The notes under the pieces were generated by a model. The model was not told the origin of the DNA. It made no database searches and was given only the letters and a program-made list of their open reading frames with translations. Below, piece after piece: positions 12,125 through 24,545 of a stretch of 64,000 bases of DNA (positions are counted from its first letter, which is position 1; every line of letters begins with the position of its first letter). The position numbers and the translations under genes were made by a program. The DNA lies in assembly GCA_001939145.1 (NCBI GenBank), contig LSRX01000788.1, positions 192,082 through 256,081 on the forward strand, written 5' to 3'. This DNA is from Symbiodinium microadriaticum. Lineage: Eukaryota > Sar > Dinophyceae > Suessiales > Symbiodiniaceae.

Positions 12125-15100
12125 ATGGCTCGCAAACCAAAGCGAAGGTTTCATCGACAGGGCTCGAACGGTTTGGCAGGAAAGTCCAGGGCAGCCGGGG
12201 CCGCAGCTCTGCTGATTGGAGCCTCCGGCGCTTGCTTCGCGACGACAAGGACTTGGATATAAATCGTATCTCAGACAGGACCTTCACAGCCATGGCGGCT
12301 TACCAGAATCTTCGACATGCCTATGCACGTTTGAATACGCACGGGCGCCAACGTCGTCATGCTGTCACAGGGCTCCTAGTGGCGGTATTCAAGGAATTCT
12401 TGTTTTCTACCTCTACCCCTGAGGTTCAGGTGCTGAACAGGCTCTGGGCCTGTTCATACCAGTACGTTGAAGCTCCGCTGACTAAGCATTCACGTGTGGC
12501 AAAGATCGGAGATGTACATGGCCTTGCTGCAGGAGTGCAAGGTACGACATTGGGAGGGTACGCTCCGGTGATGCTGCTGTGGAGGACTAAGAGCCAAGAT
12601 CTAATTAGCCCAACAACCAGTGAGACTCAAGGGCCACAGGGACAGCATGGGACCGCTGTACTAGACATTCAGAATCAGGTCATTGCATTCGAACAGCGAG
12701 GTTACTGCGAGCAATGCACGAGCAGCAGCCGACCCTTCAAGGCAACATGGAGCCACCCAGCGATTTAGACACGTGTAAGGTGCGGTTGCAAGACTTCAAT
12801 CGACAGCCTGAATCTTGGAGGTCACAGCTTCCTCTAGCATGGCCGACCGGTGGAGTTCTAGCAGGCCGGAGAAGTTTTCCGGAAGCAGCTTGTAGCGACG
12901 CATGGAAGAGTTATCAAGATGACTTCTCGGTTTCATGGTCTCTGAAAGTCCGAGTCCTCACAAGCACTGTCGCTTCATCCCTTTCCTTGAGCCACCTTTT
13001 GATACCTTGTCCCGATATTGGCCCCCGTCGTGGAAGCGCCGAAGCTGCAGACCTCTGGCACTGAACTAAAACAAAACTCCTTCAAAGGCTCCTTTGATAA
13101 GCACCCTAGCATCCCCGAGCTAAGTGGTTCTTGCTGACTGGAGCAATGCTGGTCCGAGTTTTTCCGGTGGACTACGCATCGCTGTGTCAACGGTCAGGAA
13201 ATGAACATGGAGGGTGTTGAACCGGTTCTGCAAAAAGATGCAAAATCCAGGATGCATTCGCTTTAGGACCTCCGCTGGATCCTGATTTCCTTTGCTTGCC
13301 TTCGAGTCATTCGGTATGAATTTTTGCACAATCCACTTACCCTCAATTCAGCTCAGCTGCCTGCGAATCCAGGGATGCCAACAATCGAGGGTGATGGCGC
13401 AACAGCCCGCGTGCCAGTGCTAGTAGGTGGTGCCTTTGCCTAAATGCGTGTGATGCAGCGCCGCTGGTCAGGCCCCGCATTAGCACCAACTTGCCCAGGA
13501 GAGCCCAGGGCAGATCGGGAAAATACAAAAGAGCTTGAAAACGAGCAGATCATGATGTTGTCTTAACCTGCCCTCGTGTCTGGCACGTTGCTTTTCTGTA
13601 GAATCGCGTGCGTCAATGGACTCCGTCTTGCAAATAGTCGGCATGGGGCTGCCCGATCTGCAAAATCACTTCTCGCAGAGTTGCGCACCTGTGCTCACAA
13701 AGCCTGCAACAGTTTCAACCATGACAAACCATTAGTACTGTTGTGCTGGGATGGACGAACTGCATGTGGTATCGGTCCCAAAACCGTGCATGAGGCATAT
13801 CCTACGTGGTCCACCGAAGGCGGAAGCATAGGGTGCCTTGCAAAGCACGTCCATATCCTGGTGGCAGCCTTGGTCGTTCAGCGCAGTATCGAGAACTTAT
13901 TGGTTGCATGATGCCATACTTCCATACGTACCCCTGATCTTACTGCAGATGGCCGATACGATGCTGACACGGCAGCTGCCTATTTTGCCGGTCGTGATTC
14001 TGGCATGTTTGGAAATTCCGTTAGGACAATGAAAACCTAGTGTGCTTCAAGTTCGAAGCTGTTGACTTTGGTTGTCGTCATACATTTCGCCAGTCAGTAG
14101 TCAAGCATGTCGCAGCAGAGCTGCCGGAGTATGATACGATCTGCAGAAAGAACACAGCCCGGAACGTTGAGCACAAGCTTAGTTGGTTGTTCGTTCGATG
14201 GGTTGGAGTGGGAGCATCAGGAGCTGATGAGAGCGAGAGGCTGCAAGACGACTGGCCTTCCGTTAAACAGGTCCATGGCTGGTCACCCTACGTGCTGCTG
14301 AGCTTGTCGGGACGAGCTTGGGGTTTGCCGCACGGGCCATAGTTCTGCAGAAGTTGTGGCGGCGGCACAGCCAAGGCTGTATAGGCGGGTACACTGAGAT
14401 GGTGTGGAGTTTTCCGCGGAATGTATACATCTTATATCAGATGAGTGATTTAGCATCGCAGACTGCAGGTCAAGCTTCTTCTAGATTCTCAGACTGGGCA
14501 GTGGGAGGCTGGCAGTTGCACGCCAGAATCGAGTTAGTTTAAGCAAGCCATGGCAGAATCGAGGCAACTTCAGGGCAACACCTTGCATACAACCCCGCCA
14601 AATCCACCTTTTCAGTCTCTGAGCATTCTTTTCGCGAGGGCTTGATTAGCTCAAGTGTCTGCACGGGCACGAGAATCAGAGGCAGCTGGGTTGCAGGAGT
14701 TCTTTGAATCTCCGTGTGTCCAAGAATTGCCCGGCAGGCTATGAGCTCCGAACGTGCACGTGAGCTTACAGACATCTTGACTCGTCTCGGCCCGACATTC
14801 ATCAAGATTGGACAGGCCCCTGCGGGGCATTCTGTGCACTACTTGATGATAAACGCCAGCCTACATTCTACGACTGATCGCGGCCCATGTGCAAAGTCTT
14901 GCATTTGGAAAGGAATGCTAGAGTTCGGACGAAACTCAGGAACATGAACTGCGGATGCAGAGAGCTATCCACCAGAACGAGTGTATGGGATTCGCGATTT
15001 CGGACGAAAACGGCCTTGCTGCCGACAGCTGTCGGAGTCCTAGAGTCGGGGATTGTGTTTGGGCGGTCGTAGGGCCGAGCTTTCAGACACAAGCTGGACT

Positions 15101-18100
15101 CAGCTGGAAGACGTGTTCTTTCTTTGCAGGCTTCAACCGGCTAAAGTGTTTTTTCGTCGATGGGAAGAGGCTTTGTTTGGGGCCTGGCCAGGCACTGTCG
15201 ATTCGCGCGGACCTCCTTTCCCCGGCCTATTTGGAGGCTCTTACGGAGCTGCAGGACGGGCCCCAAACGCGGCGTGGGAGCTGCTCGGATCATGGGGCGA
15301 GCTGACTTCTAGGACAGAGTTCCACCTTTTCCGACAGCTCAAGCCGATGAGATTATCGAATCTGAGTTAGGACGGTCCGAACCCGAGATTCTTGATATCA
15401 TGGCTAAGCTGCATCGTACCGTGCACAAGAGGCTTGCCACATGCGTTCAGTAAGTGTGACAATCCGTGCCTCAGCCACTTGCAGGCAGGCAAGGAACGCC
15501 TGAAAAGACTGTGTACTGAGCCGTCCATGAATCATCGAGTCTGCATTCTGGGATGAAGGGCAGGCGAAGGGGAGTCTGCAGTGGTTTGAGATAGTCTTCA
15601 GAAGGACACACACAAGTCCTTGAGCTGTACGCTGGGCACGGCAGTCGTGCACACCCAGATTCCCATGTCATGAAGCAGCCAGCCAGAGCTCTTCAAAGCT
15701 TGAGACAAAGACAACCTATGAGACATTCAATAGCAAACGAAAGGCGAAATGGCGGAGTTTGTCCATCCCAGCCTGACTGTGACTAACTACAGGAACGAGG
15801 TCGTGTCCTCGATGTTACGCACCACAGGGATAACAGCGACAAGCCTGAGGCCCTATACACGGCCATGGACCCTGACACGACGGGGATTTAAGAAAAACAA
15901 CCTTGGTTCATTGTGTCGAAAGGCCTGCAACTGAAGATTCGACATTCCATGCAAAGCCGCGGTGGCTCGTTCCTACACAAAGCACGGCACCCGCACTGGC
16001 GGAATCGTGGTCATACCTGATTGCAGGCAAGCCGATTTGAGCCGTGATGCATGCATGCAGTCTTGAGACGTTACAGCCAGCTTCGTCGGGCAGAGCTCAG
16101 TGGGTCTCTTCTGCGCCCTGCTGTACACAACGCTGCAATGTCTGCCCCAAGACGAGACCAGACAGTCGTCTGTGTGCGATCGAGTCCTCGATGTTAACAT
16201 ATGCGAAGTGGAATAGGGTGTTCAGGTATGCGAATGGAGCATGCACACCACAGTGGACACAACCGGATCTTCCATCCAACGGGTACGTGCACATATGGAA
16301 AACCAGTCGGACTTGTGTGACACGTCGAGATGGCAAGCACGCTAAACTTTGGCGAAGAGATCTCGGAAAAGCGATACACAGTATCAGACTCGAGCATATA
16401 TGGCAGAGATTGCAATGAAAGACTCAACATGCAGTGCAAAATACTTGCAAAATGTGTACATGCGAGATGCAACACTTCTCGAACGAGGTAGGAACTTTCA
16501 GAGAGCAGCCTTGCTGCACGTTTCGACAATCCAGAGAGAAAGATCAACCAGACTCATCCAACAGCAAGACAAGGCCAGTCGGTGAGCTCTTTGAAGAGAT
16601 TTCGCCGGCCCCGATCGCTTCCGCATCATTGGGTCAGGCATGGCTGCTTTCATGAGCGCACCGCGCCTTCGAAGTCTGGTGGAGAGGTTTACAAGGCCAA
16701 GCTTCGTGATGGCCCGGAAGTTGCGGTGAAAGTACAGCCGGGGCCTTAGGGTAGCAGCGGGCCCTTTGCAGCTCCCGTCCACGTATGAGGAGGCCTGGAA
16801 TGGAAGAGGTGGTCGCTCTCGCTAGCAGCCCAGCGACAGCGACGCCTCCTCTCGCGCGTGGTCGCGTTCCCGTGCCCGCGCTCCTTGAGGATCTCTACCT
16901 CTTGAAGCTGGGGGCCGGCCCTTTCAGGTGCCCTCAGAGCCAAAGCCAAGCCCAACCAAGCCAGAATCTTGGAGGATGTGTTGCCAGGGCCCAGAGCCCA
17001 AAGCTCATAATCCCCAGCATCCCCAGCCCTGCCACAAGACCGAATGACGAGAACCATCATGGTGGAAGAGACTGCAGCACCGTCTTTTTCACAGGGATCC
17101 CAGCCACAGGACTCTGCTATCCTTCACAAGATCTGGCCTTAACACCGACATTGCTGGAACGCCACCAACTCAGTCAACTTGAAGATGTGTGCTGCATCTT
17201 CGGGGTGTGGGCAACAAGACGTGTAATTCTCTGTGACAGGATGAGCCGAGCATGCCAAACCATGAAAACGAAACCCTTCCAGGGTGGACGAGTGGGGAAA
17301 GGGCTTTGTTGGAGAGCTCGACTACCGAGAGGAGGCTCCAGCTCTCCATGCCCCTAAGTGCAGCAGCTGCTTTGCCAAAGCTTCTGGGACCTGACTTGCG
17401 AGGCGCGCAATGCGAAACAGTTCCAGGAAGACATCGCGAAGACTCCCTTGGCCGGAGCAGCCTGCCTGGCCGAATTATATTATATAGATTATATCATGCT
17501 CGCAGAGCGCAAAAGCAGCTTTCTTCTGTGCTCTATGGGTTGTTTGGTGACATCAGCAGGCACGTCCAAGCCGATGACATGTTTCGATGTGGCCAGGTGT
17601 TTGCTCCGCCGCCCGTAGAGGCATGTTCTAGTGCAAAGGCCCAGCACTCAAAGCATTCCCTATGTCGGATCAGAGCAAAGGCACTTCCTTGGCACGGGCA
17701 GTTGAGCTGCAGGTTCTAACGACAGAGTGGATCATCGGAGAGCGCTTAGAGCAAAGCGAAGCAGAGGACAGTGGGGCGGCGCGGGGAGGGCTTCGCCTGT
17801 TCTGCCACGGAGCCAGGTAGGAAGGTGGGCAGTGGGCACGTTTGCAATTGCCCAAGGACCAAGATGATCTGATCAGCAACATCCCACAAGATCCACAAGC
17901 CACCCTTCCTACCATATCCTCATCAGGTTTCCATGCTGCCACAGCAACCGGAAACGGCATCGTTGTGAAATGATCACATGTTGGTGCTCGTCCATGTGAT
18001 GAATGCCCTCCCGCCTTCGCACAGCGAAACGAGCCTGCAAGATTCTTGTCGTGTGCGCCATCCAATGCAGCAAAGGCCTCAGCAATGGACAAGGGGCATA

Positions 18101-21100
18101 CAACATCGAACTGCGCGCAACATGCCTTTTGTTCTCTGCACAGTGGCTACCTCGGGAATGCCTCGCCTCTCTCTGTATGCTGCGTTTGTGATTTTCTGAA
18201 GGTCTCGCAAGCTTGATGCGTCGGCATAGCTTGGTCGATCACGGGCATTCGCTGCAGGACGTGACGAAGCTATGTTCGGTGGCTATGAACACATACCTGA
18301 CAATGATGCTCGAGACGGGACTTCTTCACGCGGACCCGCGACATGCGCAGATGTAGTTCAGCGTTTCTTGTTTGAGTGTGTTTCTGTTCTACGACAGTCC
18401 AGCTTACTTCGCGCCAGGATCCACATCCAGGCAACCTTCTCAGAACTCCGGATGGCAGGTCTGCAGGGATTCTGCAACAGGTTAACGACCCAGAACAACT
18501 CCTTTCGCTTCTGCACTGTCGGTAACTGCAGCGGGGCAGAAGCTGTAACCCGACCCAATACCTGCGATCCAGTGCTTCGGTTGCTCGAAAGCTATTGTCA
18601 ACCCCTCGCAACAAGAACCAGCAGATGGTGAAGACGTGAGAATGCTTCGACCTGGCAGGCTATGCATCCTTGACTGGGGCCTTGTCACGACCCTTGACGC
18701 AAGCTTCCGGGTACGCAATCGCCAGCATTGTCGGCATGAAGCAGCGAATGCATGTCTGTCATGTGGAGTACTCAAGTAGGTGGCATACATTGAGCATGTC
18801 GCTCACTTGGTGTCTCGTGCTGGCTCCTCAGACAGGTGCACTGCCACGTGCGTCACAAATGCTTCAGGTGAGCAGCTAAGCAAACTGCTCAAACATGCGC
18901 AAACAGCTGAGGACTACGATCCAGTTCCAGCAGACCTGGTTCGTATCGGCTTTGTCCCGGAGGGAATGGAGGCAAGGAGCCGTGCTTCAGGGCTAGTTAC
19001 TTGGCGAAGAGGTTAGGCAACAACATCGCAATTTCCAAGAAACCTGCTACAGGATGATGTCGTGAAGAGTGAGGCAGATGAACTGCGACTCAAGCAAGCA
19101 CTTTGGTGGAGAGGGTTTCGCCCGTTGAAGGTTGTGGCCACATTGGCCCAAGTTTACGGCCAATGGACTTCTGGGGGTGGCGCAGCACAAGCGGCCCCCT
19201 CAGATCAACTGAAATATCATATGCTTCAGTGCATCAGAGCTTTGCGCAACCTCCTTCTTCCGTCTTTCGACAAGATGGACGTGAACCGCCTCTTCAATGA
19301 AATTCAAGGACATTCTCAGAGCTTGTTCCAAAGTCTTGTGGGTTTCCCATGCTTTCTGTCGTGATGCAGGCCTCAGCCGTCGCTACGGAAACCTTTTCCG
19401 AGTGACCAGTGCTCAGCATTCGCGCAGCGACCACAAATTGAGCAGCACCTGCGTTGCACTCCTAGGCCTCCGTACTTTTTCTACATTGCTCGAGCATTCG
19501 CCGTCCTCGAAGGGATCGGACTCAGTCGCAGCCCTGGCTGCGAAGGCTGCCAGTTAGCAGTTGAAAGCGGGGTTCATTCGCAGAATGTCCATGTGTGTGG
19601 AGCAAGGTAATGATTCCGAGTATTCTATCGTGAACGAGTGCCTGCCATGCGCTTTCTGGGTTCATGAGTTTGGGTTTGCCAGTAGGTGCAGCCTGACAAG
19701 TATTGACAGGTGGTGTGCTGTACTGCTGAGGCCATATGTTGCGCAGAGGTTGATCACCGACTCAGACACCCGAATAAACAAGGCTAGAGGCTTAGGCAGG
19801 GCCTCTCATGCAGTTTTCTGTGTCCTGTGGATTTGAGGCGCTGGCTTCCTTCATCTATGGTGGCGAGAAAGGCTGGTATGTGCCGTATGTCAGAGACAGT
19901 CTCAGTCCTTGTCGCTTTCTCCCGTCCTTTTCGGATTCTGAGTCCGGCACGTGCCGTCGCCGTGCTCTCTTGGCCGGGCCGTGTTGGCTGTGCTCCACGG
20001 AAAGGCATCGAGCGTCAGCCAAGCGCGGAGCGCGACGAGCTCAATAGAGTACAGCACAAAACTATCCTCACAGACTTGCAGTGACTTGCACCTGGGAGGT
20101 CTGAAATATTTGGCAACTGGGTTCTCGTCCTATGTGGTGCATTACTGAGCGAAGTGGAATTTGGAGTTTGCATTTGACCTCAAGTCAGCATTCTTTCGTA
20201 TGCATTTCCGAATTCTCTTGGGCTCCGCGTAAACCATCAACAACGGCAGCTCTGTGAGTTCAAAGCCCTTCTAGTAGCAACAGAGACGTGAAATCTGCAA
20301 CATGGAAAGGCCTCCGGCGACTGTGATTTGTGCCGGAGCGGTTTGTGGGTTTGTGTGGTAGAGCAGAAGTTTCGACGGCCGCAAATTATCAGTGGCAGTG
20401 AGGAACCTTCGGACTGCACCAAAGGGTCTGTTGTCTGCTGGGGAGTCTTCCGGCTTAACCTTCGACCACGTTGTGACTCTGTGGCCGCTTGCAAGACATG
20501 TGCAGGCTCACGATATGCAGGTGTTGAAGGGGACTGAAAGCCGGGACCGGCTGGTGGATGCGGTCCCATGAACACCATTCCCCAATAGGCATCCTTGCCG
20601 AGGTTCCCAAGCTGTTGGGTTTGAATCTCGCTCACGGCGCGCCTCATTCAACTTTTGTTTTCTTCATGCAGGAGTTGTATTCAGACACGTTAAGTTTGAG
20701 AAGTCCCTGGTTGGGGTGGGAAACATATATACAGCGAAGGCAAGTGTGTGAATCTCGACTCGCGCGGAAACCTCAATTGTCGAAAGCATGCTTGAATCGA
20801 TCCGAGGCTGCAACTCGTGCGAGCAATAGCCCAGCTGCCAAGGCCAGCAGAACGCGCATAGGCAATCTCCCACATTCTGCACCGGTGAACTGAGGAAGCA
20901 GCAGACCTTGCTGACCAGCCGGGACCTTGATGCAGAAAACAAGCAAATCGAACTTCATCGTTGGACAGGTTGGCCAGTCTGGTGTTGGGACGCCTGCCAG
21001 AATCGCATGAATCTGAGGACGCAGTGCCGTGGCCCTTCGTCGCTCGTGCAGATCGACTGCGACTCTCGCGATGCTTAGGTTGCTGCATCTTCCCGTGTGA

Positions 21101-22230
21101 ACTGTGCAGGATACAGGCAAAGCCAGAAAGGTTCCTCCTGCGCTTCAGGCGCCGGCCGGTGTGCAGCGGGGGATCAGCAAGCAGAATTTCTGGAAGCTTG
21201 CTGCGTCAGAGGGCGAGTGCATATGTAGTCGGCATAGGCTGTTTCGACAGAACTTGACAGTCGCAAGCTTCCACGCAGCTTCGGAGTAATATCCGTAAAA
21301 CAGAATTTCAGATGAAAGCCGGGAGCAGCGAGAAGTTGACTTCTCCAATGAGCAAGTCAACCGCGACCAGATTTCCAAAGTTCAGACTTTCATGATGTTT
21401 CTGCTGATTCCGAGAAAGTGATGTTTCCTGACGAATGCTTGTTTGATCCAGACCGGGCATGACGAGCTGGCTTGGACCGGCAGTCGTCACGTGCACAGAC
21501 TGAGATGACCGTAGTAACATGTAATGTGAGCACATTGCCCTCGGCGCTTGCTTGCGTTTGCAAACATAAAGCTCCCTGCTTGCTAATGCAGTCTTGTCAG
21601 TCGTCATGTGGTCATGTGTGAGTTATGTGACGAGTTGCAGGGACTTCTTTTGGATGAGCTCGCGAAGGCACGGTTATGTGCTGGTGGCTGGGGCAGACTT
21701 TCTAGCTGGCAGGTTGTTGGCGCCAATGCCAGAGAGTTGGCAGCATCCTGGAATCTTCCAGGAGCTGGAAGTCTAGGCCTGTGTTGTGAGTTGCTGATGG
21801 TCGTGCAAGCACATCTCATGTGATATGCAGGCTTGATGACGCCGGATAGAAATGACAGGAAAGTGATTGCGAATGCCGAAAACTCAGGGGTTGTGGTCTT
21901 GGCGTGTGCATGCTTCGCGGTCGACAGAAGGTCCACCAATCTGTTTCTGTTCTGTGCAGGCGCAGGAGATTGCATCCATTGCCGAGCCACAAGTCCTGTC
22001 CTCGGCTGTTGCGCATGTTCGCACGCTGAAGACGACTACACGCAATGCGGGAATGTCTGGCTTCGTCGAGTTCCACCACACTCGAATCACGCTCGTCCAC
22101 CAGAGAGCGCCGACAAGTCTGACACCTTCCAAAGGAGTGATGTCGGTTTTTTCACCCTCTCCTGTCTGTCTGACCCTGCGTGCCCGGACCACCCCTGCCA
22201 TCTCCGACCTACTTCCATAATGCAACAAGC
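12125..22230 (+). CDS. ABC1/UbiB (ABC1K/ADCK) atypical kinase, multi-exon
   Basis: UbiB-family atypical kinases of mitochondria and plastids act in ubiquinone or prenyl-lipid homeostasis. All family hallmarks can be read in order: GPTFIKIGQ (KxGQ motif, near 14790); LSIRADLLSPAYLEAL (15192 on); the Ala-rich loop PIASASLGQ (16610) joined across an intron to VYKAKL and VAVKVQ with its nucleotide-binding Lys; GELDYREE joined to ARNAKQF (17310/17403, the ExD region); VLTTEWIIGERL (17714); HADPHPGN (18327/18418); and LDWG in place of DFG (18670). Later C-terminal exons include YGNLFRV, YFFYIARAFAVLEGIGLS, NECLPYVAQRLITD and LMTPDRNDRKV (21835). A possible first exon at 12125-12262 starts MARKPKRR with an Ala-rich hydrophobic stretch, like an organelle-targeting leader. 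A RYDADTAAAYF exon lies at 13948. Placed introns: 14816-15191, 16640-16688, 17335-17402 and 19644-19730 (GC-AG), 18333-18417 (GA-AG), 18459-18658 (GT-AG). Gene ends are uncertain; family membership is secure. Confidence 0.85.
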
Positions 22231-22259
22231 TTACGACAGTCTGCATCCTAATCTATTCT

Positions 22260-24115
22260 AAGACCTGCGGCCACATTTCACGACACAACTTAACTGCAGC
22301 GATCATTCAAACAAATGCGGAATCGTATACAGCAGTATGACAAACCTTTGCACTTCTTCAGCAGACTCAGTCTCCAAGCCACCTAAGCTACGTTGCTAAC
22401 ACCTTTTCTGGCAGTTTGTCCCTGCGGGTGGCTCCGCCCCGTTCCGCCCCCCGCATAATATTAGAAAACGATGTTTGGCTACTTGGATTGGTCACTGTCA
22501 CACTTTCGATGAATGCCTTCTCTCTGAACAGGTCCGCGAGACTATCGAACGCTTTCGGGCCTTGTAGCTTGGTAGCATCCATGGTTTGCCGCTGATGTTG
22601 TCCATAGTACAGGGCAACGGTCGCTCAACTGTCTAGCGATCATGGACGAGGCCTTTCCGGGAGCAACGAAGCATCGCAACAGAGGCTATGCTCGGCATGT
22701 GCAGCAAAGCCCTTATCAACATTTATGCGATGCGACCAAGGTCGTGTCCAGGCTGTGGGGTTATCGAGACGAGGCTGTGGGTGCCGGAGGCCGCCTTGCG
22801 CGAAGCTCAGCTCAGCCTCAAGGAGTATGCGCCGGCTGCATCTGCTGCATGGTGGGATAGGGATCAACAAAAAATAAATTAGCATCAGAAAATGAAATTA
22901 GGGACAAAGCACATTAATTAACTAGGATCGAAAACTTAAACCACCAAGTTGTTGTTGATCCGTCACCCCTGCATGCTAAGCTTTCGTTGCCACAATATGT
23001 CAAACGTCAAAAGTCGGGAATGGGACTGTCTGCTTGAGCATGCTTAATGATTAATGACAGGGGATACAGCACTCATGCAGCCTGAACAGTCAGGTGGGGT
23101 TGTAGCGGGTTGTTACAGCTCATTCCGTTCCTTGACATCATGCGACATCTTTCCACTACTCTGCCCATGCCACATTTGCAGGCATGCTGCATGTGTTTGC
23201 CTCATTCGCAACCCAGGTTGCTCGGCTGGTGGTTCAGGGAATATCCCGTGCCTGGAACTCAGCATCAAGCATAGAAGCATGGTAGTTCAGCCAGCTTGTG
23301 CCTCCCTCATGAAGTTTGCTTTCTCCTAAAGCTCCACAAGAGGTCAAGGCCGACATTGACCAGGCACTGTCCAGCTCCTAGCACCAAAGCTGCCCGCTGG
23401 CAACGAATTTGCCGGCCCAGTAGGGCATTTGTTGCTGTAGCGTCTCACCAGTTTTCATAGGCCCATGTTTCAGCCCAGGGCCTGTTAATGTCTAACTTCG
23501 CTTGCGCACCGGCTGCGCGGCGTGATTTTCCTCCCGAACTGTGCTGAATTGCACGAAGTTGGGACCCGCCACGACTTTCGACTGGACTCCATGCCCCCAG
23601 GCACCCTCTGCAAATGCATGTGACAGGACCTTGTTTGCTCAGCGAGCCACTATGATCACTATTAGCCACTTTTTTGCTTTCTGGTGCTGAGTGCACAGCA
23701 GATATCGCGCCGCAATCTAGGCTCACCGAGCCTTGTGAGCCAAGCCCGTAGGATTTGCATCGAAATCATCTTCCATGGCTGCATCTTGTATTAGCTACTG
23801 GTAGCATGTTGTCATGTGCCAGAATCAGGACACCCATAACTTGAGCGTAAGTCCAAAACAAGAAACGAGCTGGCCACGGCCACGCACATGCAGAAAGAGG
23901 GTATTCGGGTCGTGAAGAATCTTGAGCCGATGATGCAACAACCTGTGCGACTCTGCTCGATACAGCATCGGCCACACGGTGTGACGCATGAGGCTCCTGA
24001 CCGGTAAGTTTGTCGCTTCCGCCCCCCCCCCCCAACAACCCCCGGACATCCCGGATACCAACCCGGACGACAGCAAGGACAGTGCACCAATAATGCTCGG
24101 ACAATGACCACACGA
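22260..24115. other. Intergenic or unresolved stretch
   Basis: Short open frames without recognisable domains. A C-run of about ten bases lies near 24022-24032, just before the telomere-like tract. Confidence 0.4.
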
Positions 24116-24118
24116 GCT

Positions 24119-24545
24119 TAGGGGGCTCAGGGTTTAGGGTTCTGGGTTTAGGAATGTGGGCGAGTTTAAGTTTAGGATAGTTTAGGGTTGATGAGGCATT
24201 AGGGTTTGGGGTTTCGGGTTTGATAGGCTCGGGCTTCGGGGTTTCGGGTTTGCGGCTTAGTCTTTCGGGTTAAGGGCTTTGGGGTCGGGAGCTTACTGTA
24301 GGGTTTGCGGTCTAGGGTTCAGGGCTCAAGCTTGGGGTTTGGGGTTTACTGCTTGGGGTTTCGGTCCCGCTGCTAGCTTCCCTTGGGGTTTTGGGTTTGT
24401 ACCTTTTGCTGTTTTCGGGGTTTGGTGGTTAGCCTTTCCGGACTGTTTCGAGTTTAAGGTTCAGTGTCTGGGGTGCAGGGTTTTCGGGCGTGGGGCTTAT
24501 GGTTTAGGTTTGGGGCGGACGGTTTGGGCTACTCAGTTAGGATAC
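24119..24545 (+). repeat. Degenerate interstitial telomere-like tract
   Basis: About 420 bases of GGGTTTAGGG, GGGGTTTCGGGTTT and GGGTTTGGGG variants, all G-rich on the plus strand as in the array at base 1. Exact TTTAGGG units are sparse (for example near 24131 and 24181). The tract is old or was assembled from degenerate units. Plus-strand frames across it are G/L/F-rich repeat translations. Confidence 0.75.
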
